In this document: positions 7,006-15,912 of the stretch, piece after piece
How positions within the stretch are numbered: position 1 is the first letter of the stretch
Layout: each line of letters opens with the position of its first letter
Source: Thermococcus sp. LS1
Lineage (GTDB): Archaea; Methanobacteriota_B; Thermococci; Thermococcales; Thermococcaceae
DNA: 64,000 nucleotides
Assembly: GCF_012027395.1 (NCBI RefSeq)
Contig: NZ_SNUJ01000001.1
Coordinates: 682,001 to 746,000, forward strand
Direction: 5' to 3'
Made by a program: the position numbers and the translations under genes
The notes under the pieces: generated by a model
What the model saw: only the letters and a program-made list of their open reading frames with translations
Told to the model about the DNA's origin: nothing
The model's database searches: none

Positions 7006-8373
7006 ATGGTGTTTAAGCCAATAATAAATGCTGCAAAAAACATTGTAAATAAGAATAAGATGCTTAAAAGTATTGCATTTAAATTTTACGGACTACATGA
7101 GGAAAGAAAAGCCAAGAAGGAGTTCTACTCGAGGATTAAAAGCATTAATATAAATAAATATGTTGACACTTCAAATAAGCCTGACTTAAATGTGATTGTT
7201 TTAACAATAGACTGTCTTAGGTATTCTAACTTATCATTTACTGGATATCAAAGAGAAACAACGCCTTTTTTAGATTCTTTGAAGGTAAAGTTTAGAGCAA
7301 TTTCCGCTGCACCGTGGACGTATCCTTCGGTTCCATCAATTTTAACGGGATTGTATCCACATAATCATAACGCCTACATACACAGCAAAGTCAGGCATCT
7401 TAATTATCTTAAATATTTCAAACCAATTAGGAAGAGTGTATTAACTTTGCCTGAAATATTCTTCGCTTTGGATTATGATGTTTACTTTGAAACAACGATT
7501 GGACTTGCAAGATTTCCTTTAAAGGGGAGAATTATTCCCAAAATTTATCCAGAAGACGCTCCTGCCGAAAAACCGCTTAACGATTTAAAGAAGTGGATAA
7601 CAAAGAGAAGAAAGCCCTTCTTTGCATATGTTCATTTGGGGGATTTACATGAACCTTTCGCTCCACCCAAAGAATTTAAAAGCTATTTCGGGAAGGTGGA
7701 AGAAAAACCAGAGGATAAAGAGGGATATAGGGAAAACAGAATCCTTCTCTACGATAACATACTCAGGTACGTTGATTATGCAATAGAGCAGTTTTATGTA
7801 TTTCTTGAAGATTCTGGCTTGTTAGACTCTACAATTCTTGTGATTACAGCGGATCATGGCGAAGAGTTTTGGGAACATGCAGAACTTGAAGCAAAGTACT
7901 TTTATGACCCAAGGGGACACTCGGGTGGGCATGGTCATAATGTTTTTAATGAGATTATTGAGGTGCCGATTTTGTTTGATGGTGCCCTTAAGAAAAAAGG
8001 GTATTATACCGAAAACAGGGTCAGTTCCGTTGATATTATGCCTACGATTTTAGATTTGTTGGGTGTTTCTCATAGTCTAACTTTTGATGGGCAAAACTTG
8101 TTTGAGGTTAAAAACAAGAAAAGGCCTTTGCTTTCTGAGGCTACGGGTTATGGGTATGAGAAGAAGGCTTTGATCTTGGGGAGGTATAAGCTTCTTTATG
8201 CTCCGGATGATGGTGTTCAGTGGCTCTTTGACCTTAAAAAAGATCCTTTTGAACAGCATCCTATCAAAGATGAGGAAGTTACATCAATATTTGTGGATAA
8301 GTTGAATAAGATGCTTAAAGAAGATGAAAAAAGGAGATTAAAGGAGATAATTAAACTGAAAATCTCCGCTTAG
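7006..8373 (+). CDS. Sulfatase/alkaline phosphatase-fold enzyme
   Basis: The 455 residues include the family opening VLTIDCLRYSNLSFTGYQRE, the nucleophile region APWTYPSVPSILTGLYP (a Thr or Ser in place of the sulfatase Cys/formylglycine) and the metal site ITADHGEEFWEH. The fold is that of sulfatases, phosphoglycerol transferases and phosphoethanolamine transferases. With a Thr-type nucleophile it could hydrolyse or transfer a phosphate- or sulfate-linked group on the glycan. There is no obvious signal peptide, so it probably acts inside the cell. AAGGAGGTG precedes the ATG. A paralogue lies at 20246. The 3' end overlaps the convergent gene by 4 bases. Confidence 0.85.
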   Translation: MVFKPIINAAKNIVNKNKMLKSIAFKFYGLHEERKAKKEFYSRIKSININKYVDTSNKPDLNVIVLTIDCLRYSNLSFTGYQRETTPFLDSLKVKFRAISAAPWTYPSVPSILTGLYPHNHNAYIHSKVRHLNYLKYFKPIRKSVLTLPEIFFALDYDVYFETTIGLARFPLKGRIIPKIYPEDAPAEKPLNDLKKWITKRRKPFFAYVHLGDLHEPFAPPKEFKSYFGKVEEKPEDKEGYRENRILLYDNILRYVDYAIEQFYVFLEDSGLLDSTILVITADHGEEFWEHAELEAKYFYDPRGHSGGHGHNVFNEIIEVPILFDGALKKKGYYTENRVSSVDIMPTILDLLGVSHSLTFDGQNLFEVKNKKRPLLSEATGYGYEKKALILGRYKLLYAPDDGVQWLFDLKKDPFEQHPIKDEEVTSIFVDKLNKMLKEDEKRRLKEIIKLKISA

Positions 8374-9932
8374 ATTTTACTTTTGAGTTTTAGGTTTTTG
8401 ATTGCTTTTTTGAGTTTTTCGTCTTCTTGTTTTTTCTCGTAGTAGCTTGGATCAACGTATTTTGGCTTTCTTTTAGCAAACTCTGAATTTTCTTCAAAAA
8501 TTTCCATTAACACTCTTCCATCCATATCGTTCGGAAGTGGTAAGCCAAATATATGGAGGATTGTAGGGGCGATGTCGTAGATTTTAGCATTGACTCTTTG
8601 ACCTTTCTTAATTCCCGGGCCATAAGCTAAGAAAATACCAAACAACTCATGAAATGAAGCCGGCTTATAAGGTTCGACTAATTTATCAACAGAAACCGCC
8701 GCATCAACAAAAAATCCATTTGTTAGAAAGAGAATGTCAGGTGCAAAATCAACGAATGGTCCTGAATAAATTTCTTCTCTTGTGAAAACTCGTTTGAATA
8801 CTTTCTTGCCATTAAATTCCAGCTTGTTTAGAAGGTTTATCAATTCATTCCTAATCCTTTCTCTCTCATGTGTATCATTTACGTTTAAATATATACTCCA
8901 CGATTCAGAAGTAGGGACAAAAGCCCTTGAATTTTTAAAATCTACAGATTCGACAAGTCCTATCTGTTTGCTCTTGAATAACAGCCTATAGATTTTGCGC
9001 GAAATTGGTTTTAGGATAGGATGGGTTGCTAGTTTAAGAAGGATTTTAGGGGGTTTGATATAGCTTATTTTCTTTTTTGTTCCAGATTCCGATATTCTCT
9101 TAGAGAGCGTCTCATCTTGAGATACATCTTTTATTACAGTCTTTAGGTACCCTCTATCTTTCAACAGTTTATTCAGATGAATTACATATGGATAATGACC
9201 AAATCCATGATCGGACATTATGATTAGGATGTCGTTCTCTTGAAGATTACCCAGAACCCATCTAAGAAATTCGTCAGAAATCCTAAAAACAGCTTTTACT
9301 TGTTCTTTTAGATATCCATTCCCTTTTAAGTCCTTCCAAAAATGATGAGAGACACTGTCTGTCTCACCTATCCATACAAAGTAAAAATCCCACTCCTCAT
9401 TAAGAAATAGAGTTTGAGCAAGTTTTATTCTGTTCTTTAATGTCCGAATCAACTCATTTAACAACTCTCTTTTGGGTGTTTTAGTCAGGTCAGGGACAAT
9501 ATCAAGGCCATCAAGATATTGACGTTTTGAACTTGGAAAAGTATCTTGTTGGGGATACAAAAAGTCAGATATCATTATTCCATTAAACTCACTGGTAGGA
9601 GGAAATGATAAAGGGAGGCTTATTATTATATTTTTTAGCCCTTTTTTGGATAGAAAGTCATAAAACGGCTTCGCTTTGATATCCTTTGATGTATGGAGCT
9701 TCAAGCGACCATTTTCAAGATATACAAAATCAAAAATCCCGTGTTTTCCTGGATTTTTACCAGTAGCAAAAGAAACCCATGCAGGTCCCGTAACTGGTGG
9801 GATTGTAGATTCCAGATATCCCCAGCTTCCATTTTCCATGAGCTTCTTAAATGTTGGTAGTTCTCCTTTCTCGGCCCATGGTTTTATTAGCTCCCATGTT
9901 GCACCGTCGAGGCCTATTACAACAACACGCAT
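8370..9932 (-). CDS. Type I phosphodiesterase/nucleotide pyrophosphatase-like enzyme
   Basis: The 520 residues begin MRVVVIGLDGATWELIKPW and contain PPVTGPAWVSFATGKNPGKH (metal and nucleophile Thr/Ser region of the type I phosphodiesterase branch of the alkaline phosphatase superfamily), then VWIGETDSVSHHFW and IIMSDHGFGHYP, which supply the metal-binding Asp/His residues. It probably cleaves or transfers a phosphodiester on nucleotide-sugars, lipid-linked sugars or glycan phosphates. It has no signal peptide. It is the last gene of a minus-strand run that starts near 14.8 kb and lies 3 bases after the glycosyltransferase at 9936-10889. Confidence 0.8.
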   Translation of the reverse strand: MRVVVIGLDGATWELIKPWAEKGELPTFKKLMENGSWGYLESTIPPVTGPAWVSFATGKNPGKHGIFDFVYLENGRLKLHTSKDIKAKPFYDFLSKKGLKNIIISLPLSFPPTSEFNGIMISDFLYPQQDTFPSSKRQYLDGLDIVPDLTKTPKRELLNELIRTLKNRIKLAQTLFLNEEWDFYFVWIGETDSVSHHFWKDLKGNGYLKEQVKAVFRISDEFLRWVLGNLQENDILIIMSDHGFGHYPYVIHLNKLLKDRGYLKTVIKDVSQDETLSKRISESGTKKKISYIKPPKILLKLATHPILKPISRKIYRLLFKSKQIGLVESVDFKNSRAFVPTSESWSIYLNVNDTHERERIRNELINLLNKLEFNGKKVFKRVFTREEIYSGPFVDFAPDILFLTNGFFVDAAVSVDKLVEPYKPASFHELFGIFLAYGPGIKKGQRVNAKIYDIAPTILHIFGLPLPNDMDGRVLMEIFEENSEFAKRKPKYVDPSYYEKKQEDEKLKKAIKNLKLKSKI

Positions 9933-9935
9933 TTG

Positions 9936-10889
9936 CTACACCTCTTGAAGTATTTTGTTAATCGACAAGTACCATTTTCTAAGAACGTTTCTTATAAAAC
10001 TGTCTTCTTTGGTGTGCAGTATGACTAGTAGCATGCCCCAATATAATGATGCTGGATATGTCGAGAGGATCTTATACAAATATTGCTTGGCAGCTCTCTT
10101 ATTTCCCAGTTGAGCATATGCGGAAGCAATTCTATAATATAGCATCGCTCTTAGTTTTCTCGATATTCTGTCTCCATATTGTTCTAGGAAATACTTATTG
10201 ACCCTTACAGCATCAATGAGCCATCCCTTTTTATCGGATAATATTGTATTTCTTCCATGTATTCTGTATTTGGCAAGGGGATTTTTAATAAAGTGATATT
10301 CATACTTCCATGCTAAGTCAACAACAAATTTATAATCATTGAGATATTTTAGACTTTCATCAAATCTTATTTTATCAAGATTTTTTCTTTTTAATATCAT
10401 ACTAGAGCCAAAAATGAAGTTTCCTTTTAATAATTCTTCAAATATCCGTCCACTCTTTTTTCTATTCGTTGCATTATGTCTTTCAGTAAAAGCTTGTCCG
10501 GTAGGATTACCATTAGCATCAATGATTTCCCCTTCGCTCCATACCACTAAGTCTTCATTGCGGGCTAAAATTTCCAACTGAACCTCTAATTTATTTGGCA
10601 CCCAAACATCATCTGATGCTATAAATGCTATGAACTCCCCTTTGGAAGCTCTAAGTCCATCATTTAAAGTTCGAGCTATTCCCATATTCTTTTTGTGAAA
10701 TATCGGCTTTATTCTTGAATCAATCTCAGCAAATTTTTGTATAATTTCCTGAGAATTATCAGACGAGCTGTCATCTATGATAATTAATTCAAAATCGTCA
10801 AATGTTTGATTTAAAACACTCTGGATAGCCTCTTCAATAAACCTTGAGTGATTATAAGACGGCATGATAACACTAACAGTTGGACGCAT
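9936..10889 (-). CDS. Family 2 glycosyltransferase
   Basis: The 317 residues have a GT-A fold: [20 protein letters not shown] at the N terminus, [10 protein letters not shown] (nucleotide binding), [19 protein letters not shown] (the DXD-like Asp pair), then a C-terminal acceptor domain with [16 protein letters not shown] and YRIHGRN. It transfers a sugar from a nucleotide donor to the growing lipid-linked unit in the cytoplasm. The start overlaps the aminotransferase gene before it by 17 bases, so the two are co-transcribed. Confidence 0.9.
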   Translation of the reverse strand: MRPTVSVIMPSYNHSRFIEEAIQSVLNQTFDDFELIIIDDSSSDNSQEIIQKFAEIDSRIKPIFHKKNMGIARTLNDGLRASKGEFIAFIASDDVWVPNKLEVQLEILARNEDLVVWSEGEIIDANGNPTGQAFTERHNATNRKKSGRIFEELLKGNFIFGSSMILKRKNLDKIRFDESLKYLNDYKFVVDLAWKYEYHFIKNPLAKYRIHGRNTILSDKKGWLIDAVRVNKYFLEQYGDRISRKLRAMLYYRIASAYAQLGNKRAAKQYLYKILSTYPASLYWGMLLVILHTKEDSFIRNVLRKWYLSINKILQEV

Positions 10890-11970
10890 TTTTAACCACC
10901 ATTGCTATCTTCTCAATTTCGGCATCTGTCAAATATGGAAATATTGGAAGTGACAGTATCTCCCGGCTAATTCTCTCCGTAACAGGTAACTTCACTCTAA
11001 TTCCAAGATCAAGGTAAGCTTTTTGGAGATGAACTGGAACAGGGTAATGTATCTGGGTTTTTATTCCCTTCTCTGTCAAATACTTTTGTAACTTATCCCG
11101 TTCTCTATGCCTTATTACGTAAAGATGATAAACATGCTTGGCCCACTCCTTTTCAATGGGTGTAATTACATCAGAATCTTCTAAAAGCTCATTATACAAC
11201 TTAGCAATCTTTCTCCTTTTCTCATTCCATTCGTCTAAATGTCTTAGCTTTACCCTAAGCACTGCTGCTTGAATTTCATCAAGCCTGCTGTTGACTCCAA
11301 TGAATTTATGGTAATATTTTTTGGGTGAACCATAATTTCTCATCATTCTTAATTTTTCAGCAAGCTCGTCATCATTTGTAACTACTGCACCGGCATCACC
11401 ATAAGCCCCAAGGTTTTTAGTAGGGTAAAAGCTAAAACATCCTATATGCCCTATACTACCGACTTTTCTCCCTTTATACTCAGCCCCATGAGCTTGGCTG
11501 GCATCCTCTATTACATACAGTTCATACTTCTCTGCTATTTCCATTATGGGGTCCATATCTGCGGGATGGCCATACAAATGAACCGGTATAATTGCTTTTG
11601 TTCTTTCTGTAATAGCTTTCTCAATCTGGCTTACATCCATAGTATATGTTTCTGGATCGATATCCACAAAAACAGGCTTAGCACCGTTTCTTGCAATAGC
11701 ATCCACCGTTGATATAAACGTGTGAGAAACAGTTATAACTTCATCACCTTTGCCAATACCAAGAGCCTTAACGGCTAAGTATAATGCATCAGAACCAGAA
11801 TTCACACCGATTACGTGCTTTACCCCAATGTACTCAGCAAACTCTTTTTCAAAAGCCTCAAGTTCCTTCCCTAAAATGAACCATCCACTTTCCAATACTC
11901 GCTGTATTGCTTGATCTATTTCGTCCTTAATAGCTTGGTATTCTCTCCGCAGGTCAACGAATGGTATCAT
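10873..11970 (-). CDS. DegT/DnrJ/EryC1 sugar aminotransferase (FdtB/QdtB-like)
   Basis: A 365-residue PLP-dependent enzyme. The N terminus [53 protein letters not shown] and the PLP lysine in [16 protein letters not shown] (about residue 186) define the sugar 3- or 4-aminotransferase family. With the FdtA-like isomerase at 14366 the likely job is making dTDP-3-amino-3,6-dideoxyhexose (Fuc3N or Qui3N type) from the dTDP-3-keto sugar. The regiochemistry is inferred from that pairing. It overlaps the preceding HAD gene by 4 bases and the following glycosyltransferase by 17. Confidence 0.85.
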   Translation of the reverse strand: MIPFVDLRREYQAIKDEIDQAIQRVLESGWFILGKELEAFEKEFAEYIGVKHVIGVNSGSDALYLAVKALGIGKGDEVITVSHTFISTVDAIARNGAKPVFVDIDPETYTMDVSQIEKAITERTKAIIPVHLYGHPADMDPIMEIAEKYELYVIEDASQAHGAEYKGRKVGSIGHIGCFSFYPTKNLGAYGDAGAVVTNDDELAEKLRMMRNYGSPKKYYHKFIGVNSRLDEIQAAVLRVKLRHLDEWNEKRRKIAKLYNELLEDSDVITPIEKEWAKHVYHLYVIRHRERDKLQKYLTEKGIKTQIHYPVPVHLQKAYLDLGIRVKLPVTERISREILSLPIFPYLTDAEIEKIAMVVKNASNC

Positions 11971-12644
11971 TTCTTACTCCCCCATCCAAGTTCAGATATT
12001 AAAATGTCCTGGAGTTCGGAGACAGTCTCAACGCAATAGTTTGGTTGTAATTTTATTAAAAATTCTTTACTTCTTATGCCCCAAGTTACTGCAACACAGG
12101 GGATCTCAAGTTTTTTGCTGGAGGATATGTCCACCTCGCTATCCCCTACGAGTATAAATTTTCCCTTGGCTGAACTCTTAGAGTGTTTTTCGATATAATC
12201 CTTCAGCAATGGTGTTTTGTTCTGCATTTTTAGAGGATTTCCCACTAATACTGCCTTGAAATATTTTAATAATCCAAATCGATTAAGCTCCCAAAAAAGA
12301 TTTCTCTTATTATTTCGTAGAGTTACTAATACGAGATCCGCTTTGGTCTCCAATACTGAGAGGAGGTTTAAAGTTCCCTCAAAAGGTCTGTCATAAACAA
12401 GATAAGTCTTGTCTTCTATTCTATTTATCCATTCTTTTGCAAATTCCTTTTGTAGTTCTGAGTTAGATGGTTCTGGCAGGAGTTCTGTAGTTTTCTTTCC
12501 CTTTCTCTTTTCTGCCCAAAAAGATTCCTTTGGAAGCACTTTGCGTATTCCATACATGCTTAAGATATCTAGATAAACCTTATAGTGCCGATAGGAAGTA
12601 TCGAGCAATGTTCCATCCAAATCGAAAAATACTACTTTCCTCAT
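11967..12644 (-). CDS. HAD-superfamily phosphatase
   Basis: The product has 225 residues. Motif I is [13 protein letters not shown], motif [13 protein letters not shown] (Thr), and motif [21 protein letters not shown], a complete HAD catalytic set with a small helical cap (phosphoglycolate phosphatase/beta-phosphoglucomutase type). It probably dephosphorylates a sugar phosphate intermediate of the glycan pathway. The ATG at 12644 overlaps the methyltransferase stop as ATGA, which argues for this start over the GTG nine bases earlier and for translational coupling. Confidence 0.85.
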   Translation of the reverse strand: MRKVVFFDLDGTLLDTSYRHYKVYLDILSMYGIRKVLPKESFWAEKRKGKKTTELLPEPSNSELQKEFAKEWINRIEDKTYLVYDRPFEGTLNLLSVLETKADLVLVTLRNNKRNLFWELNRFGLLKYFKAVLVGNPLKMQNKTPLLKDYIEKHSKSSAKGKFILVGDSEVDISSSKKLEIPCVAVTWGIRSKEFLIKLQPNYCVETVSELQDILISELGWGSKK

Positions 12645-13372
12645 ATTTCGCACACCACGTAGATATGTGCGCAGTAATCTGGTAATTCCTTGCCAACTTC
12701 ATAGAATCCCCTGATGATATTCTCGTTAAGTTGCATCATCATGGAGTTCGGCAATGGCTTCAGAAATATGCCTTCCCAATGTACTATTTTATACCCACAC
12801 TTTTTGAGCTCTTTAAACAGAGTTTCCCTGTCGTATACTCGTTTATGTCCAAGTAACTTATCTCTCTCACTGAATTCATGGACATCACCGATGATGCCCA
12901 TATACCAAGCGACTCTCCTGTGTAGTGAATATGCATTCGGGACTACAATGTGCAATCTACCACTGGGTCTGAGCCAGTTTTTGATTGTACATAGGATTTT
13001 TTCTGCGTCATCTTTGCTTATGTGTTCTAATCCGGAGAAAAACACTATATCGCTTATATCTTTCTTTTCATATTTGAACTCTTGCCATAATGAATGGTAG
13101 AACCTTATATTTGAATAGCTCTTTAGTTTCTCCTTTACGTAATCGATATTTTTTTTAGAGCCTTCAACAACAATAAGCTCTTTGCATACTCTTGCCAACT
13201 TTTCTGTCAGAACACCTCTACCACAGCCCATCTCAATAACTTTTTCGCCAATCAAGAATTTACGTAAGGCTTCGAAATCGAATTGTATGAGCCAAAAATC
13301 GAAATCGTTTTCTGGGGAACTTGGATCGTATTTTTCGGCAATTTTTTCCAACTTTAGTTTGTCAGTCTCCAT
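12641..13372 (-). CDS. SAM-dependent class I methyltransferase
   Basis: The 243 residues include GEKVIEMGCGRGVLTEKLAR (the SAM-binding glycine loop), ELIVVEGSKKN (acidic residue for the ribose hydroxyls), DIVFFSGLEHISKDDAEKIL and LRPSGRLHIVVPNAYSLHRR, the pattern of Methyltransf_11/23 enzymes acting on small molecules or sugars. It most likely methylates a sugar or lipid-linked glycan. It overlaps both neighbours (ATP-grasp upstream by 11 bases, HAD downstream by 4), so it belongs to one polycistronic unit. Confidence 0.85.
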   Translation of the reverse strand: METDKLKLEKIAEKYDPSSPENDFDFWLIQFDFEALRKFLIGEKVIEMGCGRGVLTEKLARVCKELIVVEGSKKNIDYVKEKLKSYSNIRFYHSLWQEFKYEKKDISDIVFFSGLEHISKDDAEKILCTIKNWLRPSGRLHIVVPNAYSLHRRVAWYMGIIGDVHEFSERDKLLGHKRVYDRETLFKELKKCGYKIVHWEGIFLKPLPNSMMMQLNENIIRGFYEVGKELPDYCAHIYVVCEI

Positions 13373-14345
13373 AAAAGAACACCTCCTCCCAATATCTACA
13401 CATTCTTACCTTTTTAAACCTATTTATAGGGTTCAAAGTCTCTCCCATCGCCAATTTAACAGCTAATAATGGTGTATTAACACCTGCTGCTATTGTTAGG
13501 GGGAGACCTCCCGAAAATCTTGGGTTAATCTCTATCACTTTTATTTCTTTTTTGTTTTTGATTATTTGAATATTGGCGGGTCCAAATATTTCTAGTTTTT
13601 TGACAATTTTTTTAGCAAGAGAGATAAGGCTTTCATCGTATTCTGTCTCTCCTTTGTAGGAAATGCCAGCTCTTGTTTCAATTCGTTTCCTAGGAACAAC
13701 TGCTATGGCTTTTTTACCATCAGAAAAAACATCAATTGTGTATTCCTGCCCAAAGATTTTTTCTTGGATGATTGGATCCTTGACCCTATTTATAAGAACT
13801 ATCTCATCTTCGTTATGTATCTCCCATACCCCTCTGCTACTAACTCCCTTTCTGGGTTTTGTAATTACGGGAAAACTTATACCTGCCTTATAAATTTCAG
13901 CTAAAATTTCTCTAGGAATGCTGGATTTGACTAATATTGTTTTAGGTGTAGGAATGTTATGCTCTAGAAAAAACTTGTATGTCCTATATTTATCATTACT
14001 AATCAAAACAGTTTCATACGGTGAAACTAAGACTGTAGTGTACTTTTCAAGCATTTCCTTGTTTCTTGAGATAACTTCAAGTTCAATATCGACTATCGGA
14101 ATAACTAAATCTACTGACTCTGACTTGATAATGTCCATTAGTTTTTTAATATATTCCCTTTCCTTACTTGCAGGCGGGACTTTGAAAAACTTATCACAGA
14201 ACTGAGCCCCAGCAATGGTATGATAATCATTAATATCAGTACCAACAATGAACACTTCATATTCATCTTGTCTCCTTAGTCCCTTAATTACAGATATTGC
14301 AGTAGTACTACCCACACCAGTCACTAAAATATTGGTCCGTTTCAT
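13362..14345 (-). CDS. ATP-grasp enzyme (carbamoyl-phosphate-synthase-like/PylC-like)
   Basis: The 327 residues start with a Rossmann-like pre-ATP-grasp domain (NILVTGVGSTTAISVIKGLRR) and continue with the ATP-grasp core: DKYRTYKFFLEHNIPTPKTI, FPVITKPRKGVSSRGVW (ATP lysine), PIIQEKIFGQEYTIDVFSDG and the Mg-binding KVIEINPRFSGGLPLTIA. Such enzymes ligate a carboxylate to an amine or similar nucleophile using ATP. In this setting it may attach an amino acid or other acyl group to an amino sugar such as the FdtB product. That is inference from context only. Confidence 0.8.
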   Translation of the reverse strand: MKRTNILVTGVGSTTAISVIKGLRRQDEYEVFIVGTDINDYHTIAGAQFCDKFFKVPPASKEREYIKKLMDIIKSESVDLVIPIVDIELEVISRNKEMLEKYTTVLVSPYETVLISNDKYRTYKFFLEHNIPTPKTILVKSSIPREILAEIYKAGISFPVITKPRKGVSSRGVWEIHNEDEIVLINRVKDPIIQEKIFGQEYTIDVFSDGKKAIAVVPRKRIETRAGISYKGETEYDESLISLAKKIVKKLEIFGPANIQIIKNKKEIKVIEINPRFSGGLPLTIAAGVNTPLLAVKLAMGETLNPINRFKKVRMCRYWEEVFFYGD

Positions 14346-14365
14346 GCTTAATCCCTCATTTTTTG

Positions 14366-14845
14366 CTATTTGAAAGCTCTCACTCTTGATATTTTCTCTG
14401 CAACTCTCTTATCAGACTCATCCCAAAATCCCTCCCTTACCATTCTTCTGAATTTCTCATAGTCTCTTATATAGTCTTTCTCATCATAGGGCATTGAAGC
14501 TAATACTAAAGCCACTGAATTTGAAGAGAAGTTTACTAATTCTCTCCAAATCCCCGGAGGAATGTACAAACCATAGTGAGGCCGGTTAAGGAAAACACTT
14601 CTTCTTTTGTACCCATCGTCGATTATTACTTCGAAGCTACCGCTTAACGCAATTATCACCTGTTCTAGGTTAATGTGAGCATGCCCTCCTCTCGTTGCAC
14701 CGGTTGGAACATCGTATAAATAATAGACTCTCTTAATTTCAAAAGGCACGTGCCTGTTCTCTTCGATGAATGTTAGATTTCCCCGATAATCTGCGACTAC
14801 TGGAAAATTAATAATTTTGCATAGATTTATTCTGCCAATTGGCAT
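14366..14845 (-). CDS. fdtA: FdtA/QdtA-like dTDP-sugar 3,4-ketoisomerase (cupin)
   Basis: A 159-residue cupin. GATRGGHAH (residues 49-57) and the flanking YYLYDVP and PHYGLYIPPGIWREL segments are those of dTDP-4-oxo-6-deoxyglucose 3,4-ketoisomerases. The enzyme moves the keto group from C4 to C3, giving the substrate for the FdtB-like transaminase at 10873. The ATG at 14845 has GGGGGAA just upstream; an earlier TTG would add eight unlikely residues. The dTDP substrate can come from the rml pathway, whose rfbD ends at the left edge. Whether the product is the galacto or gluco epimer cannot be told. Confidence 0.8.
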   Translation of the reverse strand: MPIGRINLCKIINFPVVADYRGNLTFIEENRHVPFEIKRVYYLYDVPTGATRGGHAHINLEQVIIALSGSFEVIIDDGYKRRSVFLNRPHYGLYIPPGIWRELVNFSSNSVALVLASMPYDEKDYIRDYEKFRRMVREGFWDESDKRVAEKISRVRAFK

Positions 14846-14886
14846 AAGCGTTCCCCCTAAGTATCTCAAAAGATTTAAGAGAAGCG

Positions 14887-15912
14887 ATGCTTAAAAGGTT
14901 GATGGTGATCCCTGTGTTTCCTCGTGTTTCAATTATTATTTTGAATTGGAATGGGTGGCGAGACACTGTAGAGTGCTTGGAGTCGCTTTACAGGATTACT
15001 TATCCCAGCTATGACGTTATTTTGGTGGATAATGCTTCCAAGGATGATTCAATAGAGAGAATTAAGGAGTATGTGGAAGGTAAAATTGAGGTTAACTCAA
15101 AGTTCTTCAATTACAGCCCTTATAATAAACCGATTAAAGTTTTTGAAATAAGTGAGGACGAAGCAAGGCAAGGGAAATTCAACAAACCTCTCTATGAAAA
15201 ATATGATGTCAACAGGAGATTAATTCTAATTAGGAACAAAGGCAATTATGGTTTTGCTGGTGGAAACAATGTGGGGATAAAATTTGCTTTGAGTGTGTTA
15301 AATCCAGAGTATGTTTTGCTTTTGAATAATGATACTATTGTGGATAAGAGATTTTTAGATGAATTAGTTAAAGTTGCCGAAAGTGATGAGAAACTTGGGA
15401 TTGTCGGGCCAAAGATTTATTATTATGATTATTATGGGAGAAATGACATTATATGGTCCTCTGGCGGAAGTATACATTGGTGGTTGGTGTGGGTATATTC
15501 ATCTAATAAAACAGGAGTTCGAGATTCTGAAGAAGATCTTCTACCAGAAGATGTTGAATGGATCTCAGGTGCAGCTTTGATGATGAATACAAAGTATTTT
15601 AGGTGGCTAAATCCCAATTACTTTTTTGGAAATGAGGATGTTGAACTTGGCATAAATGCTCGGCAAAAAGGACTAAGAGTTGTTTATGTTCCTAAATCTA
15701 AAGTCTGGCATAAAGTTGGTGTTTCACGAAAAAAAGCCAAAGTTAGTGTTAAAGTATTCGAAGGGTATTTTAAGTTTATTAAGGCAAACTTTCCTCTATT
15801 GATATATATTTACCAGATTTTAATTAATACTCTGCTTATACCTCTCCGGGCTATGAGGAACAAAGATTTAGCCATGTTTTATTATCTTCTCAGCAAATTT
15901 AGAATAAATTAA
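14887..15912 (+). CDS. Family 2 glycosyltransferase (rhamnosyltransferase-like)
   Basis: The product has 341 residues: VSIIILNWNGWRDTVECLES, DVILVDNASKDDSIERI, NYGFAGGNNVGIKFA, YVLLLNNDTIVDKRFLDELV and a late FFGNEDVELGINARQKGLRV, the hallmark of GT2 enzymes of the WcaA/rhamnosyltransferase group. The donor could be dTDP-rhamnose from the rml genes, but this is not proved. It contains an unusual insertion between the first two strands and the GN motif (about residues 55-105). It lies divergent to the isomerase gene, with only about 40 bases between the starts. Its 3' end overlaps the convergent membrane-protein gene by 4 bases. Confidence 0.85.
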   Translation: MLKRLMVIPVFPRVSIIILNWNGWRDTVECLESLYRITYPSYDVILVDNASKDDSIERIKEYVEGKIEVNSKFFNYSPYNKPIKVFEISEDEARQGKFNKPLYEKYDVNRRLILIRNKGNYGFAGGNNVGIKFALSVLNPEYVLLLNNDTIVDKRFLDELVKVAESDEKLGIVGPKIYYYDYYGRNDIIWSSGGSIHWWLVWVYSSNKTGVRDSEEDLLPEDVEWISGAALMMNTKYFRWLNPNYFFGNEDVELGINARQKGLRVVYVPKSKVWHKVGVSRKKAKVSVKVFEGYFKFIKANFPLLIYIYQILINTLLIPLRAMRNKDLAMFYYLLSKFRIN

